Assembly: GCA_003599885.1 (NCBI GenBank)
Contig: QZKW01000012.1
Coordinates: forward strand, 1-64,000
Source: Desulfobacteraceae bacterium
GTDB lineage: Bacteria; Desulfobacterota; Desulfobacteria; Desulfobacterales; Desulfosalsimonadaceae
Length of the DNA stretch: 64,000 bases
Reading direction: 5' to 3'
Shown: piece after piece, positions 46,402 to 55,077 of the stretch
Numbering within the stretch: the stretch's first letter is position 1
How the letters are laid out: each line of letters begins with the position of its first letter
Notes under the pieces: model-generated
Told to the model about the DNA's origin: nothing
Databases searched by the model: none
Seen by the model: only the letters and a program-made list of their open reading frames with translations
Made by a program: the position numbers and the translations under genes

Positions 46402-48513
46402 ATGGCGTTAAACCTTGATGCTGTCGGGAAAAAGCTTGGCCCGGTTTCCAAGGAGTATACTTGGAAAGATGTGGTGTTGTATGCTTTGGGCGTCGGTGCC
46501 GGATTCAATGATCTGGACTATTGTTATGAAAAAAACTTAAAAGTCATCCCCACGTTTTCCATTGCCACGATATTTGACTTTCTGTCCCATTATGCGACAA
46601 ACGCCAATATCAACCTGGCCGGGATTCTTCATGGTGAACAGGACCTGATTTTTCACGCGCCCATCCCGCTTGACGGCACGCTGACCACTGAAGGCAAAAT
46701 CACCCATATTTATGACAAAGGGGCTAAAAAAGGCGCGCTCATCATCGGCGAAAGCGAAACCCGACATTCCAGCGGGAAAAAACTGTTCACCAGTATTATG
46801 ACACTTTTCAGCCGGTTTGACGGCGGCTTTGGCGGTGAAAACGCGCCGCAGGAAACCTTTCTTTATCCGGACAGAGCTCCTGACTTTGAAATCAATGAAA
46901 CCCCTTCCCTGGACCAGCCCTTGCTGTACCGGCTTTCCGGCGACGTGTTTCCCCTGCATGTGGACGCTGATTTCGCTAAAATGGCCGGTTTTGAAAAGCC
47001 CATTATGCATGGGTTGTGCACCTACGGTTATTCCTGCCGAGCTCTGATGCAAAGCCTGACCCCCGGTTCGCCGGATAAGGTCCGGCGGTTAAAATGCCGT
47101 TTCTCAAGGCCCCTGATGCCGGGAGACCCCATCACCATCCAGATCTGGAAAACCGGGGATGAACAGGCCATCTGGAAAACCATCAACACCAAAACCGGGG
47201 AGGAAGTCATCACCAACGGTATTTTCGAATTCGGTGATATCCCCAAGGATGAAATCCGTTTTGACGGTCAGGTTGCCGTTATCACCGGCGCAGGCGGCGG
47301 TTTAGGAAGGGTCTACGCTCTGGAACTTGCAAAACGCGGGGCCAAAATCGTGGTCAATGACCTTGGCAGCGCAAGGGACGGTTCGGGCGGCGGGTCCGCC
47401 ACACCCGCACAAAAAGTCGTGGATGAAATCAAGGCTGCCGGGGGCGAAGCGGTCGCCAATTACGACAGCGTGTCAACTCCCGAAGGCGGTGAAAATATCG
47501 TCAAAGCCGCCCTGGAAGCTTTTGGTAAGGTAGACATTCTCATCAATAACGCAGGTATTCTCCGGGACAAAAGTTTTACTAAAATGGACCCTGAAAACTG
47601 GCGGACCGTTCTGGACGTTCATTTAAACGGCGCCTATCATGTTTCCAGACCCGCCTTTAAAGTGATGCGTGAAAAAGGCTATGGCCGCATTGTCATGACC
47701 ACCTCTGCCGCCGGTTTATACGGCAATTTCGGTCAGACCAATTATTCGTCCGCCAAAATGGGTCTGGTGGGGTTGATGAATGCAATGAAACTCGAAGGCA
47801 AAAAATACAACATCAATGTCAATACGGTGGCCCCGCTGGCTGCGTCACGGCTTACCGAAGACATTCTTCCGCCGGAATTGTTTGAAAAAATGAAGCCGGA
47901 ATTTGTGTCTCCGCTGGTGGTGTATCTTTGCTCAACTAAATGCGCTGTTACCGGCAACATCTACAACGCAGGCATGGGGTTCTTTAACCGTGCAGCGGTG
48001 GTGACCGGCCCTGGCACCACCATCGGCAGCGCAGAACACCCCCCGGCCATCGAGGATATTATTGAAAAACACGCCACTGTCGCGTCCCTCAAAAACGGCA
48101 AATTTTATTTTGAACTCAACGAACAGGTGGGAGATCTCATCAACGCCTTCAGTGCGCCGGCCGAGTCAACTACAGCTGAAGCCCCCAAACAGACCTTGAC
48201 CGTGGCTGACATTTTCAGCGCCATGCCGGGATCTTTCAATGCAGCAGGCGCAGCCGGTGCGGACGTGGTCTTTCAATATCATATTTCGGGGCCGGGCGGC
48301 GGAGACTGGAACTGTGTTGTTCAAAACAACTCATGCGCCATCAATCAGGGTATCCATGAAAAGCCTACTTGCACCCTGAAAATGTCGGACAATGATTTTA
48401 TTGACATGATCGGCGGAACGCTTCCGGCCATGAAAGCCTATACATCCGGAAAACTTAAAATCGAAGGGGACATCATGAAATCCCAGCTCATTGAAAAACT
48501 GTTCCGCCGGTAA
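46402..48513 (+). CDS. Multifunctional MaoC hydratase - SDR dehydrogenase - SCP2 protein (MFE-2-like)
   Basis: A 703-residue fusion. Residues 1-280 are a double hot-dog (R)-hydratase 2. The catalytic-motif region reads YRLSGDVFPLHVD, with D181 and H186 kept but Phe183 where family members have Asn. Residues 286-540 are an SDR with TGAGGGLG (295-302), NNAG (382-385), S435, Y448 and K452, closely resembling the (3R)-hydroxyacyl-CoA dehydrogenase of MFE-2. Residues 595-703 are an SCP2 lipid-binding domain. Eukaryotic MFE-2 has the same three parts but with the SDR first. Expected role: hydration and oxidation of 2-enoyl-CoA. The ATG follows AAGGAGGA. Confidence 0.92.
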   Translation: MALNLDAVGKKLGPVSKEYTWKDVVLYALGVGAGFNDLDYCYEKNLKVIPTFSIATIFDFLSHYATNANINLAGILHGEQDLIFHAPIPLDGTLTTEGKITHIYDKGAKKGALIIGESETRHSSGKKLFTSIMTLFSRFDGGFGGENAPQETFLYPDRAPDFEINETPSLDQPLLYRLSGDVFPLHVDADFAKMAGFEKPIMHGLCTYGYSCRALMQSLTPGSPDKVRRLKCRFSRPLMPGDPITIQIWKTGDEQAIWKTINTKTGEEVITNGIFEFGDIPKDEIRFDGQVAVITGAGGGLGRVYALELAKRGAKIVVNDLGSARDGSGGGSATPAQKVVDEIKAAGGEAVANYDSVSTPEGGENIVKAALEAFGKVDILINNAGILRDKSFTKMDPENWRTVLDVHLNGAYHVSRPAFKVMREKGYGRIVMTTSAAGLYGNFGQTNYSSAKMGLVGLMNAMKLEGKKYNINVNTVAPLAASRLTEDILPPELFEKMKPEFVSPLVVYLCSTKCAVTGNIYNAGMGFFNRAAVVTGPGTTIGSAEHPPAIEDIIEKHATVASLKNGKFYFELNEQVGDLINAFSAPAESTTAEAPKQTLTVADIFSAMPGSFNAAGAAGADVVFQYHISGPGGGDWNCVVQNNSCAINQGIHEKPTCTLKMSDNDFIDMIGGTLPAMKAYTSGKLKIEGDIMKSQLIEKLFRR
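47257..47931 (+). repeat. SDR module copy 1
   Basis: Codes for residues 286-510 of the MaoC fusion. It is highly similar at protein and DNA level to 50033-50707, 2.8 kb downstream. Both keep GLGRVYALELA, NNAGILRDKSF, TSAAGLYGNFGQTNYSSAK and NTVAPLA. Confidence 0.8.
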
Positions 48514-48559
48514 CCGGATTATTAAATTAAACAAGACCTTTAACATAAAGGAGAACCCA

Positions 48560-51307
48560 ATGATTGGAATCACATCTTACGGCGCGTATATCCCCCGCCT
48601 CAGGTTAAACCGCATGTCCATTTTTCAGAGCATGGGATGGTTTGCGCCCGCCATCATCATGGTGGCCCAGGGCGAACGCTCCATGTGCAACTGGGATGAG
48701 GATGCCATTACCATGGCTGTTGCCGCTTCCAGGGATTGCCTGAAAGGAAAAAACAAACTGCTGCTTGACGGTCTGAATCTGGCGTCCACCACACTGCCCT
48801 TTGCCGACCGGCAGAACGCCGGCATCGTTTCCACAGCCCTCAATCTCCGCAGCGACATCCTCACATCGGATTTTACTTCCTCCCAGCGGGCCGGCACCAA
48901 TGCGTTGCTGGCGGCCCTTGAATCTGTAAAAAGCGGAGACCGGCACAACGTTCTGGTGACCGCCGCCGACAAGCGTGAAACCAAACCCGCTTATTTTTAT
49001 GAAATGTGGTTCGGGGATGGGGCAGCCTCCCTGATGGTCGGCGATTCAGATGTTATTGCTGAATACAAGGGGGCCTATTCGGTTTCCTATGATTTTGTGG
49101 ACCATTATCGCGGTGCGTTTAAAAAATACGACTACAACTGGGAAGAACGGTGGGTGCGCGATGAAGGCTATTCCAAAATCATCCCTGAGGCAGTCAATGG
49201 CTTACTCAATAAGCTTAGCATCGGCATAAAAGATGTGACTAAGCTGATCTATCCCTGCTTCTTCAAAGCGGAACACAGCAATATCGCCAAAAAAGTGGGC
49301 GCATCCAAAGACCAGGTCATGGACAATATGCATGAAGTCTGCGGAGAAACCGGCACCGCCCATGCCCTGCTCATGCTGGCCGCCGCACTGGACACCGCCA
49401 AACCCGGAGATAAAATCCTGGTGGCAGGATTCGGGCAGGGGTGCAACGCGTTTTTATTTGAAGTCACGGAAAATATCCTCCAAATATCAGACCGCAACCG
49501 TTTCCAACGCACTTTGGATAACAAGGAAACCACAGAAAATTACCTGAAATTCCTGAAATTCCGGGGGCTGATTCATCCGGAAATGGGGATCCGGGCCGAA
49601 GCGCCTACCCAGACCGCCGTCACCGTCCTCTGGCGCCGGCGTAAAATGCTGCTGGGCCTTGTGGGAGGAAAATGCCGGGAATGCGGCACGACGCAATTTC
49701 CCAAAACCGAAGTCTGCGTCAATCCCGAATGCGTGGCCCACCGGTCCCAGGATGAATATGAATTTGCGGACATTCCGGCTAAAATAAAGACATTCACCGG
49801 CGACCTGCTGGCCGTATCCGTTGACCCGCCCCATAAATACGGCATGATCCAGTTTGAAGGCGGAGGCCGGTTTATGGCGGATTTCACGGACTGTAAAATG
49901 GAAGACATCAAAGTCGGTCTTCCGGTGCAGATGGTCTTCCGCAAGCGCACGGATGATGAAGAACGCGGATTTGTGAATTATTTCTGGAAAGCGGTTCCGG
50001 TTCCCGGCGCCCTGGCTGAGATGAACAAAATCAACTTTGAAGGCCGCGTCGCCATCATTACCGGTGCAGGCGGCGGTTTGGGTAGGGTTTATGCCCTTGA
50101 GCTGGCCAGACGCGGAGCAAGCATTGTAGTCAATGATCTGGGGGGGGCCAGAGACGGCTCAGGCCTTGGGTCCACCACTCCTGCACAAAAAGTGGTGGAA
50201 GAAATCGAAACCCTCGGCGGAAAAGCGGTCGCCAATTATGACAATGTCGCAACACCGGAAGGCGGCGAAAATATTGTTAAAACCGCCATGACAGCATTCG
50301 GTCGGGTGGATATTGTCATTAATAACGCCGGAATTCTGCGGGACAAAAGTTTTCTTAAAATGGATCCGGAAAACTGGAATGCAGTTATGAACGTGCATTT
50401 AAACGGCGCTTATAATGTCACCAAGCCTGCATTTGCCATCATGCGTGAAAACGGTTATGGCCGGATTGTCATGACGACATCCGCGGCCGGACTATACGGC
50501 AATTTCGGTCAGACCAACTATTCGTCCGCCAAAATGGCCTTGGTGGGTCTCATGAACACTTTAAAACTCGAAGGCCAGAAATATAATATACGGGTCAATA
50601 CGGTCGCCCCTCTGGCCGGCTCCCGGCTTACCGAAGACATCATGCCTCCGGAAATTTTCGACAAAATGAAACCAGAATTTGTCTCACCCATGGTTTTATA
50701 CCTGTGCAGTGAAGAATGCACGGATTCCGGCCAGATTTTCAACGCGGGCATGGGCTATTTCAACCGGGCAGCCATCCTGACCGGCCCCGGCGTCCAGCTC
50801 GGTGATGCCGACCATCCGCCTACCCCCGAACAGATCAGCGAAAACATGGAAAAAATCAACGATATGGAAGGGGCCAAGGAATTTTCCGATCTAAATGCTG
50901 CCATGTTTGATCTCATGACGCCAAAAGCCACAGACGCCAAGCCTCCAGTGGATTCAGCGTCAGCCCCCCCGGCTTCCAGCGGTCTGACAGTCCAGAACGT
51001 GTTCGACAACATGGCGTCTGCCTTCCAGCCGGGCGCTGCTCAGGGCGTGAATGTGGTGTTTGGGTACAATATTTCCGGACCCACCGGAGGTCGTTGGAGC
51101 ATCACCGTTAAGGACGGGTCATGCGTCGTCGCCTCCGGCAAGGCCGACAAACCCACCTGCACATTAAACATTAAGGATACGGATTTCCTGGATATGATTT
51201 CCGGAAAACTTGATCCCATGAAAGCCTTCACATCCGGCAAACTGACCATTGACGGCGATGTCATGAAATCCCAGTTGATCGGAAAACTTTTTAAAATGGC
51301 CCGTTAA
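48560..51307 (+). CDS. Four-domain HMG-CoA-synthase-like - DUF35 - SDR - SCP2 fusion
   Basis: A 915-residue protein. Residues 1-340 follow the thiolase-superfamily/HMG-CoA synthase fold (YGAYIPRLRLNRMSI, GDGAASLMVGD, AGFGQGCNAF). The nucleophile position in the archaeal C-K-A-G-T motif reads Q109-R-A-G-T, and the partner His and Glu also appear replaced, so condensing activity is doubtful. Residues 350-480 are DUF35: a zinc ribbon (C372, C375, C386, C391) and an OB-fold. Residues 492-760 are an MFE-2-type SDR (TGAGGGLG 501-508, S641, Y654, K658). Residues 805-915 are SCP2. The ATG at 48560 follows AAGGAG; a frame open from 48491 would overlap the upstream gene. It is followed by a thiolase gene. 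Confidence 0.88.
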   Translation: MIGITSYGAYIPRLRLNRMSIFQSMGWFAPAIIMVAQGERSMCNWDEDAITMAVAASRDCLKGKNKLLLDGLNLASTTLPFADRQNAGIVSTALNLRSDILTSDFTSSQRAGTNALLAALESVKSGDRHNVLVTAADKRETKPAYFYEMWFGDGAASLMVGDSDVIAEYKGAYSVSYDFVDHYRGAFKKYDYNWEERWVRDEGYSKIIPEAVNGLLNKLSIGIKDVTKLIYPCFFKAEHSNIAKKVGASKDQVMDNMHEVCGETGTAHALLMLAAALDTAKPGDKILVAGFGQGCNAFLFEVTENILQISDRNRFQRTLDNKETTENYLKFLKFRGLIHPEMGIRAEAPTQTAVTVLWRRRKMLLGLVGGKCRECGTTQFPKTEVCVNPECVAHRSQDEYEFADIPAKIKTFTGDLLAVSVDPPHKYGMIQFEGGGRFMADFTDCKMEDIKVGLPVQMVFRKRTDDEERGFVNYFWKAVPVPGALAEMNKINFEGRVAIITGAGGGLGRVYALELARRGASIVVNDLGGARDGSGLGSTTPAQKVVEEIETLGGKAVANYDNVATPEGGENIVKTAMTAFGRVDIVINNAGILRDKSFLKMDPENWNAVMNVHLNGAYNVTKPAFAIMRENGYGRIVMTTSAAGLYGNFGQTNYSSAKMALVGLMNTLKLEGQKYNIRVNTVAPLAGSRLTEDIMPPEIFDKMKPEFVSPMVLYLCSEECTDSGQIFNAGMGYFNRAAILTGPGVQLGDADHPPTPEQISENMEKINDMEGAKEFSDLNAAMFDLMTPKATDAKPPVDSASAPPASSGLTVQNVFDNMASAFQPGAAQGVNVVFGYNISGPTGGRWSITVKDGSCVVASGKADKPTCTLNIKDTDFLDMISGKLDPMKAFTSGKLTIDGDVMKSQLIGKLFKMAR
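50033..50707 (+). repeat. SDR module copy 2
   Basis: Codes for residues 492-716 of the HMGCS-DUF35 fusion and is the duplicate of 47257-47931. The linked SCP2 ends are also alike (AYTSGKLKIEGDIMKSQLI versus AFTSGKLTIDGDVMKSQLI). Confidence 0.8.
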
Positions 51308-51366
51308 AAATATCCGGCTTAAATTTTCTGGCAAATAATCGCCATACAGCATCAGGAGGAATTACC

Positions 51367-52572
51367 ATGGCTACAGGAATAAAAGACAAAGTTGCGATCA
51401 TCGGCATGGGCTGCACCAAATTCGGAGAACGATGGGATGTTGGCGCTGAAGAACTTATGCTTGAGGCATATGAAGAATGCCTGAAAGACGCAGGTATTGA
51501 ACAAAACGACATCGGAGCCGCCTGGTTCGGGACCTGCATGGACGAGGTTAATGTGGGCAAAACCGCCATGCCGCTTGCCACCACCCTCCGGCTCCCCATG
51601 ATTCCGGTAACCCGGGTGGAAAATTACTGCGCCACCGGAACCGAAGCCTTCCGGGGCGCGTGTTATGCAGTGGCATCCGGCGCCTATGACATCTGCCTGG
51701 CTCTGGGTGTGGAAAAATTAAAAGACACGGGTTACGGTGGTTTGCCGGGCGGCGGGTCCAGCACGGGCTCCCTGCTCTGGCAATGGTGGCCGAACCTGAC
51801 CGCACCCGGCTCCTTTGCCCAGCTTGCATCCGCCTATTGTGCCAAGTACAAAGTCAAGGACCAGGATCTGAAGCGGGCCATCGCCCATATATCAGCCAAA
51901 AGTCACGCCAATGGCGTTTTGAATCCCAAGGCCCATCTTCAGAAAAAAGTGACCGAAGACCAGATTATGGCATCCCCCATCATCGCCCACCCGCTCGGAC
52001 TGTTTGATTGCTGCGGCGTCAGCGACGGATCGGCCTGCGCCATTGTCACCACTCCGGAAATCGCCAAAAAACTGGGTAAAAAAGACTTTGTCACGGTCAA
52101 GGCCCTTCAACTGGCCTTAAGCAGCGGCCAGGAAACCGCCTTTAACGAGTGGGACGGGGACCATTTCATGACCACCACCCATTGCAGCAAAAAAGCCTAT
52201 GCGGAGGCCGGGGTCACCGATCCCCGGAAAGAAATCAGCATGATGGAAGTTCATGACTGTTTTTCCATCACGGAATTCGTCACCTATGAGGATTTGCACA
52301 TTTCCGAGCGGGGTAAGGCGATTAAGGACATAATGGACGGGTTCTATGATCTGGACGGCGGGGTTCCATGCCAGGTGGACGGCGGCCTGAAATGCTTCGG
52401 CCATCCTATCGGCGCATCCGGATTGCGGATGCTCTATGAAATGTATCTCCAGCTTCACGGCAGGGCCGACAAACGCCAGCTTGAAAATCCCAAACTGGGG
52501 TTAACCCACAACCTGGGCGGGTTCCCGTTCCAGAATATTTGCAGTATATCCATTATCGGAAAATACGAATAA
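51367..52572 (+). CDS. SCPx-like thiolase
   Basis: A 401-residue thiolase-superfamily protein of the SCPx/archaeal acetoacetyl-CoA thiolase type. It has nucleophile C88 in VENYCATGTEAFRGA, H296 in MMEVHDCFSITE and H346 in CFGHPIGASG. The C-terminal glycine loop is altered (THNLGGFPFQN). Thiolases of this type cleave 3-oxoacyl-CoA; the mammalian SCPx enzyme handles 2-methyl-branched substrates and releases propionyl-CoA. Its N-terminal partner protein here carries a DUF35, which in several systems is essential for such thiolase-like enzymes. It is 59 bp after the four-domain fusion. Confidence 0.88.
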   Translation: MATGIKDKVAIIGMGCTKFGERWDVGAEELMLEAYEECLKDAGIEQNDIGAAWFGTCMDEVNVGKTAMPLATTLRLPMIPVTRVENYCATGTEAFRGACYAVASGAYDICLALGVEKLKDTGYGGLPGGGSSTGSLLWQWWPNLTAPGSFAQLASAYCAKYKVKDQDLKRAIAHISAKSHANGVLNPKAHLQKKVTEDQIMASPIIAHPLGLFDCCGVSDGSACAIVTTPEIAKKLGKKDFVTVKALQLALSSGQETAFNEWDGDHFMTTTHCSKKAYAEAGVTDPRKEISMMEVHDCFSITEFVTYEDLHISERGKAIKDIMDGFYDLDGGVPCQVDGGLKCFGHPIGASGLRMLYEMYLQLHGRADKRQLENPKLGLTHNLGGFPFQNICSISIIGKYE

Positions 52573-52601
52573 TCAGGATACGCATGCCTTAGCGCCAGCT
52601 A

Positions 52602-52640
52602 AAAAAAGCGTTGTCAGCAGATTGCCGACAACGCTTTTTT
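52602..52640 (+). terminator. Terminator of the branched-chain operon
   Basis: A perfect 14-bp stem (52602-52615 with 52627-52640, AAAAAAGCGTTGTC), 11-nt loop, T-run at both ends, so it acts on both strands and also ends the convergent barrel gene. Confidence 0.92.
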
Positions 52641-52679
52641 GATTTTTTGAATGATGGACTGCCGGTTGTGTGCCGCCGA

Positions 52680-53591
52680 TTAATATTTAAGCGCCACACC
52701 GCCCTCCACCACATGCCGGTCATATTCGTATTGATCAATATTGGAATTGGCGTGAATAAATGAATAATTTGTGTAAAGCCCCACGTGGGTGGTGAACTGA
52801 TATACCATATCAAGGCCCGCAACAACCATATTGTCTGACCGTTTATCCGTGTGCAGGGGATTCATATCATATTCCGACAGACGCGCGTCATAATCCGTAT
52901 GCTGATAGTCAAGGGACAGGCGCACCCGGCTTTTGTTCTGGAAAAAATACAGGTAGGCGCAGCCCCCCCCAAGGGATTCCCCGTCTTCATCGGTATTGAC
53001 GTCATCCCGATCATCAATCAGCGCGCCAATGCCATAGAGGGCCACCGCCTGACTGGTTTCCGGAATTAAATACGTCACTGTGGGCGCAAGGGAATACCGC
53101 TGATAATCTCTTTTACCCGCTTCCATGGCATAATTAAATGTGGTCGGCAGGCTGTAAACAAACGGGCCGTTATTGTACTGGGGCTCCAGTGAAACGCTCT
53201 GGTCAATCACATCATACTGGTCAAGATTCTTCCCATCAACCTGATGAAAATCCGCATAACCGCTGTAATCCATCCGCAGCCCCATATTCCCTTCCATTGG
53301 CGCCTGCCATCCGGCATTTAGCGTTGTGGCCATACCCGTGCTGCTTTCGTCATCCCCGGTGCCGGAAGAGGACCCTACACGGGAATCATAAAAGCCGCCG
53401 ATCCGAAAGTCTGCGTTAAACGGTGAAACATTGTCTTTCATCTGCTGAACCCGGTTTTCGATGCCGCCCTTCCCCACCGGGGAAGCGCTCCGTGACGGAG
53501 CAGAGCATCCTCACCCAGCGGCCCAGGCGTTGATGGAAGGGTGAAGAATGAAACATGCCAGGATAGTGGCAATAAATAACCGTAATTTCAC
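52680..53591 (-). CDS. Outer-membrane beta-barrel protein interrupted by an in-frame UGA
   Basis: From a GTG at 53591 with AAAGGAG upstream, 26 codons encode a clear signal peptide (basic start MKLRLF, hydrophobic core, AWAAG). A TGA follows at 53513-53511. The frame then stays open for 276 codons to 52680. Residues after the TGA begin Gly-Cys-Ser. The body is a predicted barrel with alternating strands and an aromatic end (YDRHVVEGGVALKY). A 265-residue product could start from a GTG at 53477 but would lack export. The gap may be a pseudogene mutation, a read error or, less likely, selenocysteine. Function unknown. Confidence 0.65.
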
Positions 53592-53876
53592 AATAAACTC
53601 CTTTCAAACGTGATGACTGTATAAAAAACCACTTACGGTTTTTGTTTTTAAATGAAAATGATTTCTTTTTCAAGGTAATTAAATTGCATGGCGAATCATT
53701 GGTTATGACAGCAAATTTTGTTTAACCCTTTTTGAAAAACTATTTATTTGATTGTTATTATTATAAATTACTTAAAATTTGGTAAATTTAATTTCTTGAC
53801 GGTATACTTATGCTGTGGTAGGAAATTAGAGATATAACCCGTCTTGATATTTTAACCCCGAAGTAAGGAGCATGCG
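53592..53876. other. Intergenic region before the alcohol dehydrogenase
   Basis: 285 bp, AT-rich, between the divergent barrel gene and the iron alcohol dehydrogenase. A candidate promoter lies at 53779-53808; nothing else is recognised. Confidence 0.5.
53779..53808 (+). promoter_or_regulatory. Candidate promoter for the Fe-ADH/SCP2/AOR operon
   Basis: TTGGTA (53779-53784), 18-bp spacer, TATACT (53803-53808). A TTGACG overlaps the spacer. About 70 bp upstream of the start. Confidence 0.4.
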
Positions 53877-55052
53877 ATGTTGCCTGATTTTTTTGAGTTT
53901 TACAATCCCACTAAAGTCGTGTACGAAGCCGGTGTTGCGACTGATTTAAAGCCCGAACTGGATATTATCGGCATCAAAAAATATTTTATCGTATCCGATC
54001 ATGTGATCAACAATCTGGGTTTTGTGCAGAAGGTCGCAGACGGATTGGCCGAAGCCGGGTGTGAAGTGACGGGTGTTTACCTTGAAGTCAAGCAGGACGC
54101 GCGACTCAACGATGTGAAATTGTGTTTGGCGCAGGCACAGGCATCCGGCGCGGAAGGCCTTATCTCCATCGGCGGCGGCAGCGTCATTGATACGGCCAAA
54201 GCAGTGAACATTCTGCTTTCAGAAGGCGGAGATCTGGTAGACGATTATTCCGGGGCTCACACCCTGACCCGGCCCCTGAAACCTCATGTGGTGATTCCCA
54301 CTACCGCCGGAACAGGCAGCGAAGTGACGATGATCTCAGTCATCTATGATGAAGACAACAAGGAAAAACTGGCTTTCGTGGATAAATTCCTGCTTCCGAA
54401 TCTGGCGGTTCTGGATCCGGAAATGACCCTTTCCCTTCCACCGAAACTGACTGCCGCCACCGGAATGGACGCCCTCACGCATGCAGTGGAAGCCTATGTG
54501 GGCACACAGAATTCACCGGTTTCCGACGCGTTTGCTGAAGGCGCCATCCGGCTCATTATGCAACATCTCGTCAACGCTACAAAAGACGGCTCTGACGTGG
54601 AAGCCAGGGGCGGCCAATTGATCGCCGCCACCATGGCCGGCATTGCCTTCTCCCATTCCATGGTAGGCTGTATTCACGGGATGGCCCATGCAACCGGCGC
54701 TCTTTACCGTGTGCCTCACGGAGTTGCGAACGGGATCCTCCTGCCTTTCGGACTGGAATATAACTTTGATGAAATCGCTGAAAAACTCGCCCGGCTGGCT
54801 CCGGTCATGGGGGAGGACTGTTGCGGGTTGTCCGATGAAGAAGCCGCCCGGCTGGTAATTGCCGCCATCCGGAAACTTTCCGGACAGCTCAATGAATTGG
54901 GAGCCCTGCCCTTGCGTTTAAGAGATGTAGGTGTTCCCGAAGACGGACTGGCGGCCATTGCAGAAGGGGCAGTCAATGACGGCTCCTCTTTTTACAATCC
55001 ACGGGAAGTGGATGCAGAAGAATTATTACCGTACCTTCAGAACGCATATTAA
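53877..55052 (+). CDS. Iron-containing (group III) alcohol dehydrogenase
   Basis: A 391-residue enzyme. The nucleotide-binding GGGSVIDTAKAV and PTTAGTGSEVT motifs are present. Metal ligands are D198 and H202 in GMDALTHAVEAY, H267 in CIHGMAHA and H281 in VPHGVAN. It interconverts primary alcohols and aldehydes with NAD(P). Start at 53877 follows AAGGAG. It heads a three-gene unit with an SCP2 protein and an aldehyde:ferredoxin oxidoreductase, suggesting aldehyde turnover linked to the adjacent acyl-CoA locus. Confidence 0.93.
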   Translation: MLPDFFEFYNPTKVVYEAGVATDLKPELDIIGIKKYFIVSDHVINNLGFVQKVADGLAEAGCEVTGVYLEVKQDARLNDVKLCLAQAQASGAEGLISIGGGSVIDTAKAVNILLSEGGDLVDDYSGAHTLTRPLKPHVVIPTTAGTGSEVTMISVIYDEDNKEKLAFVDKFLLPNLAVLDPEMTLSLPPKLTAATGMDALTHAVEAYVGTQNSPVSDAFAEGAIRLIMQHLVNATKDGSDVEARGGQLIAATMAGIAFSHSMVGCIHGMAHATGALYRVPHGVANGILLPFGLEYNFDEIAEKLARLAPVMGEDCCGLSDEEAARLVIAAIRKLSGQLNELGALPLRLRDVGVPEDGLAAIAEGAVNDGSSFYNPREVDAEELLPYLQNAY

Positions 55053-55077
55053 ATCATATTAAAAAGGAGAAAGCGTC

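Noticed and set aside
48491-48559. Longer N-terminus for the four-domain fusion
   Set aside because: It overlaps the upstream gene by 23 bases, has no ribosome site and adds non-homologous residues; the ATG at 48560 has AAGGAG.
47257-50707. CRISPR or other short direct repeat array
   Set aside because: The repeated sequence is the coding duplication of one SDR domain; no short spaced repeats occur in the window.
53416-53673. An 85-residue minus-strand frame overlapping the barrel gene start
   Set aside because: It is in another frame than both the signal peptide and the barrel, with no family or ribosome site.
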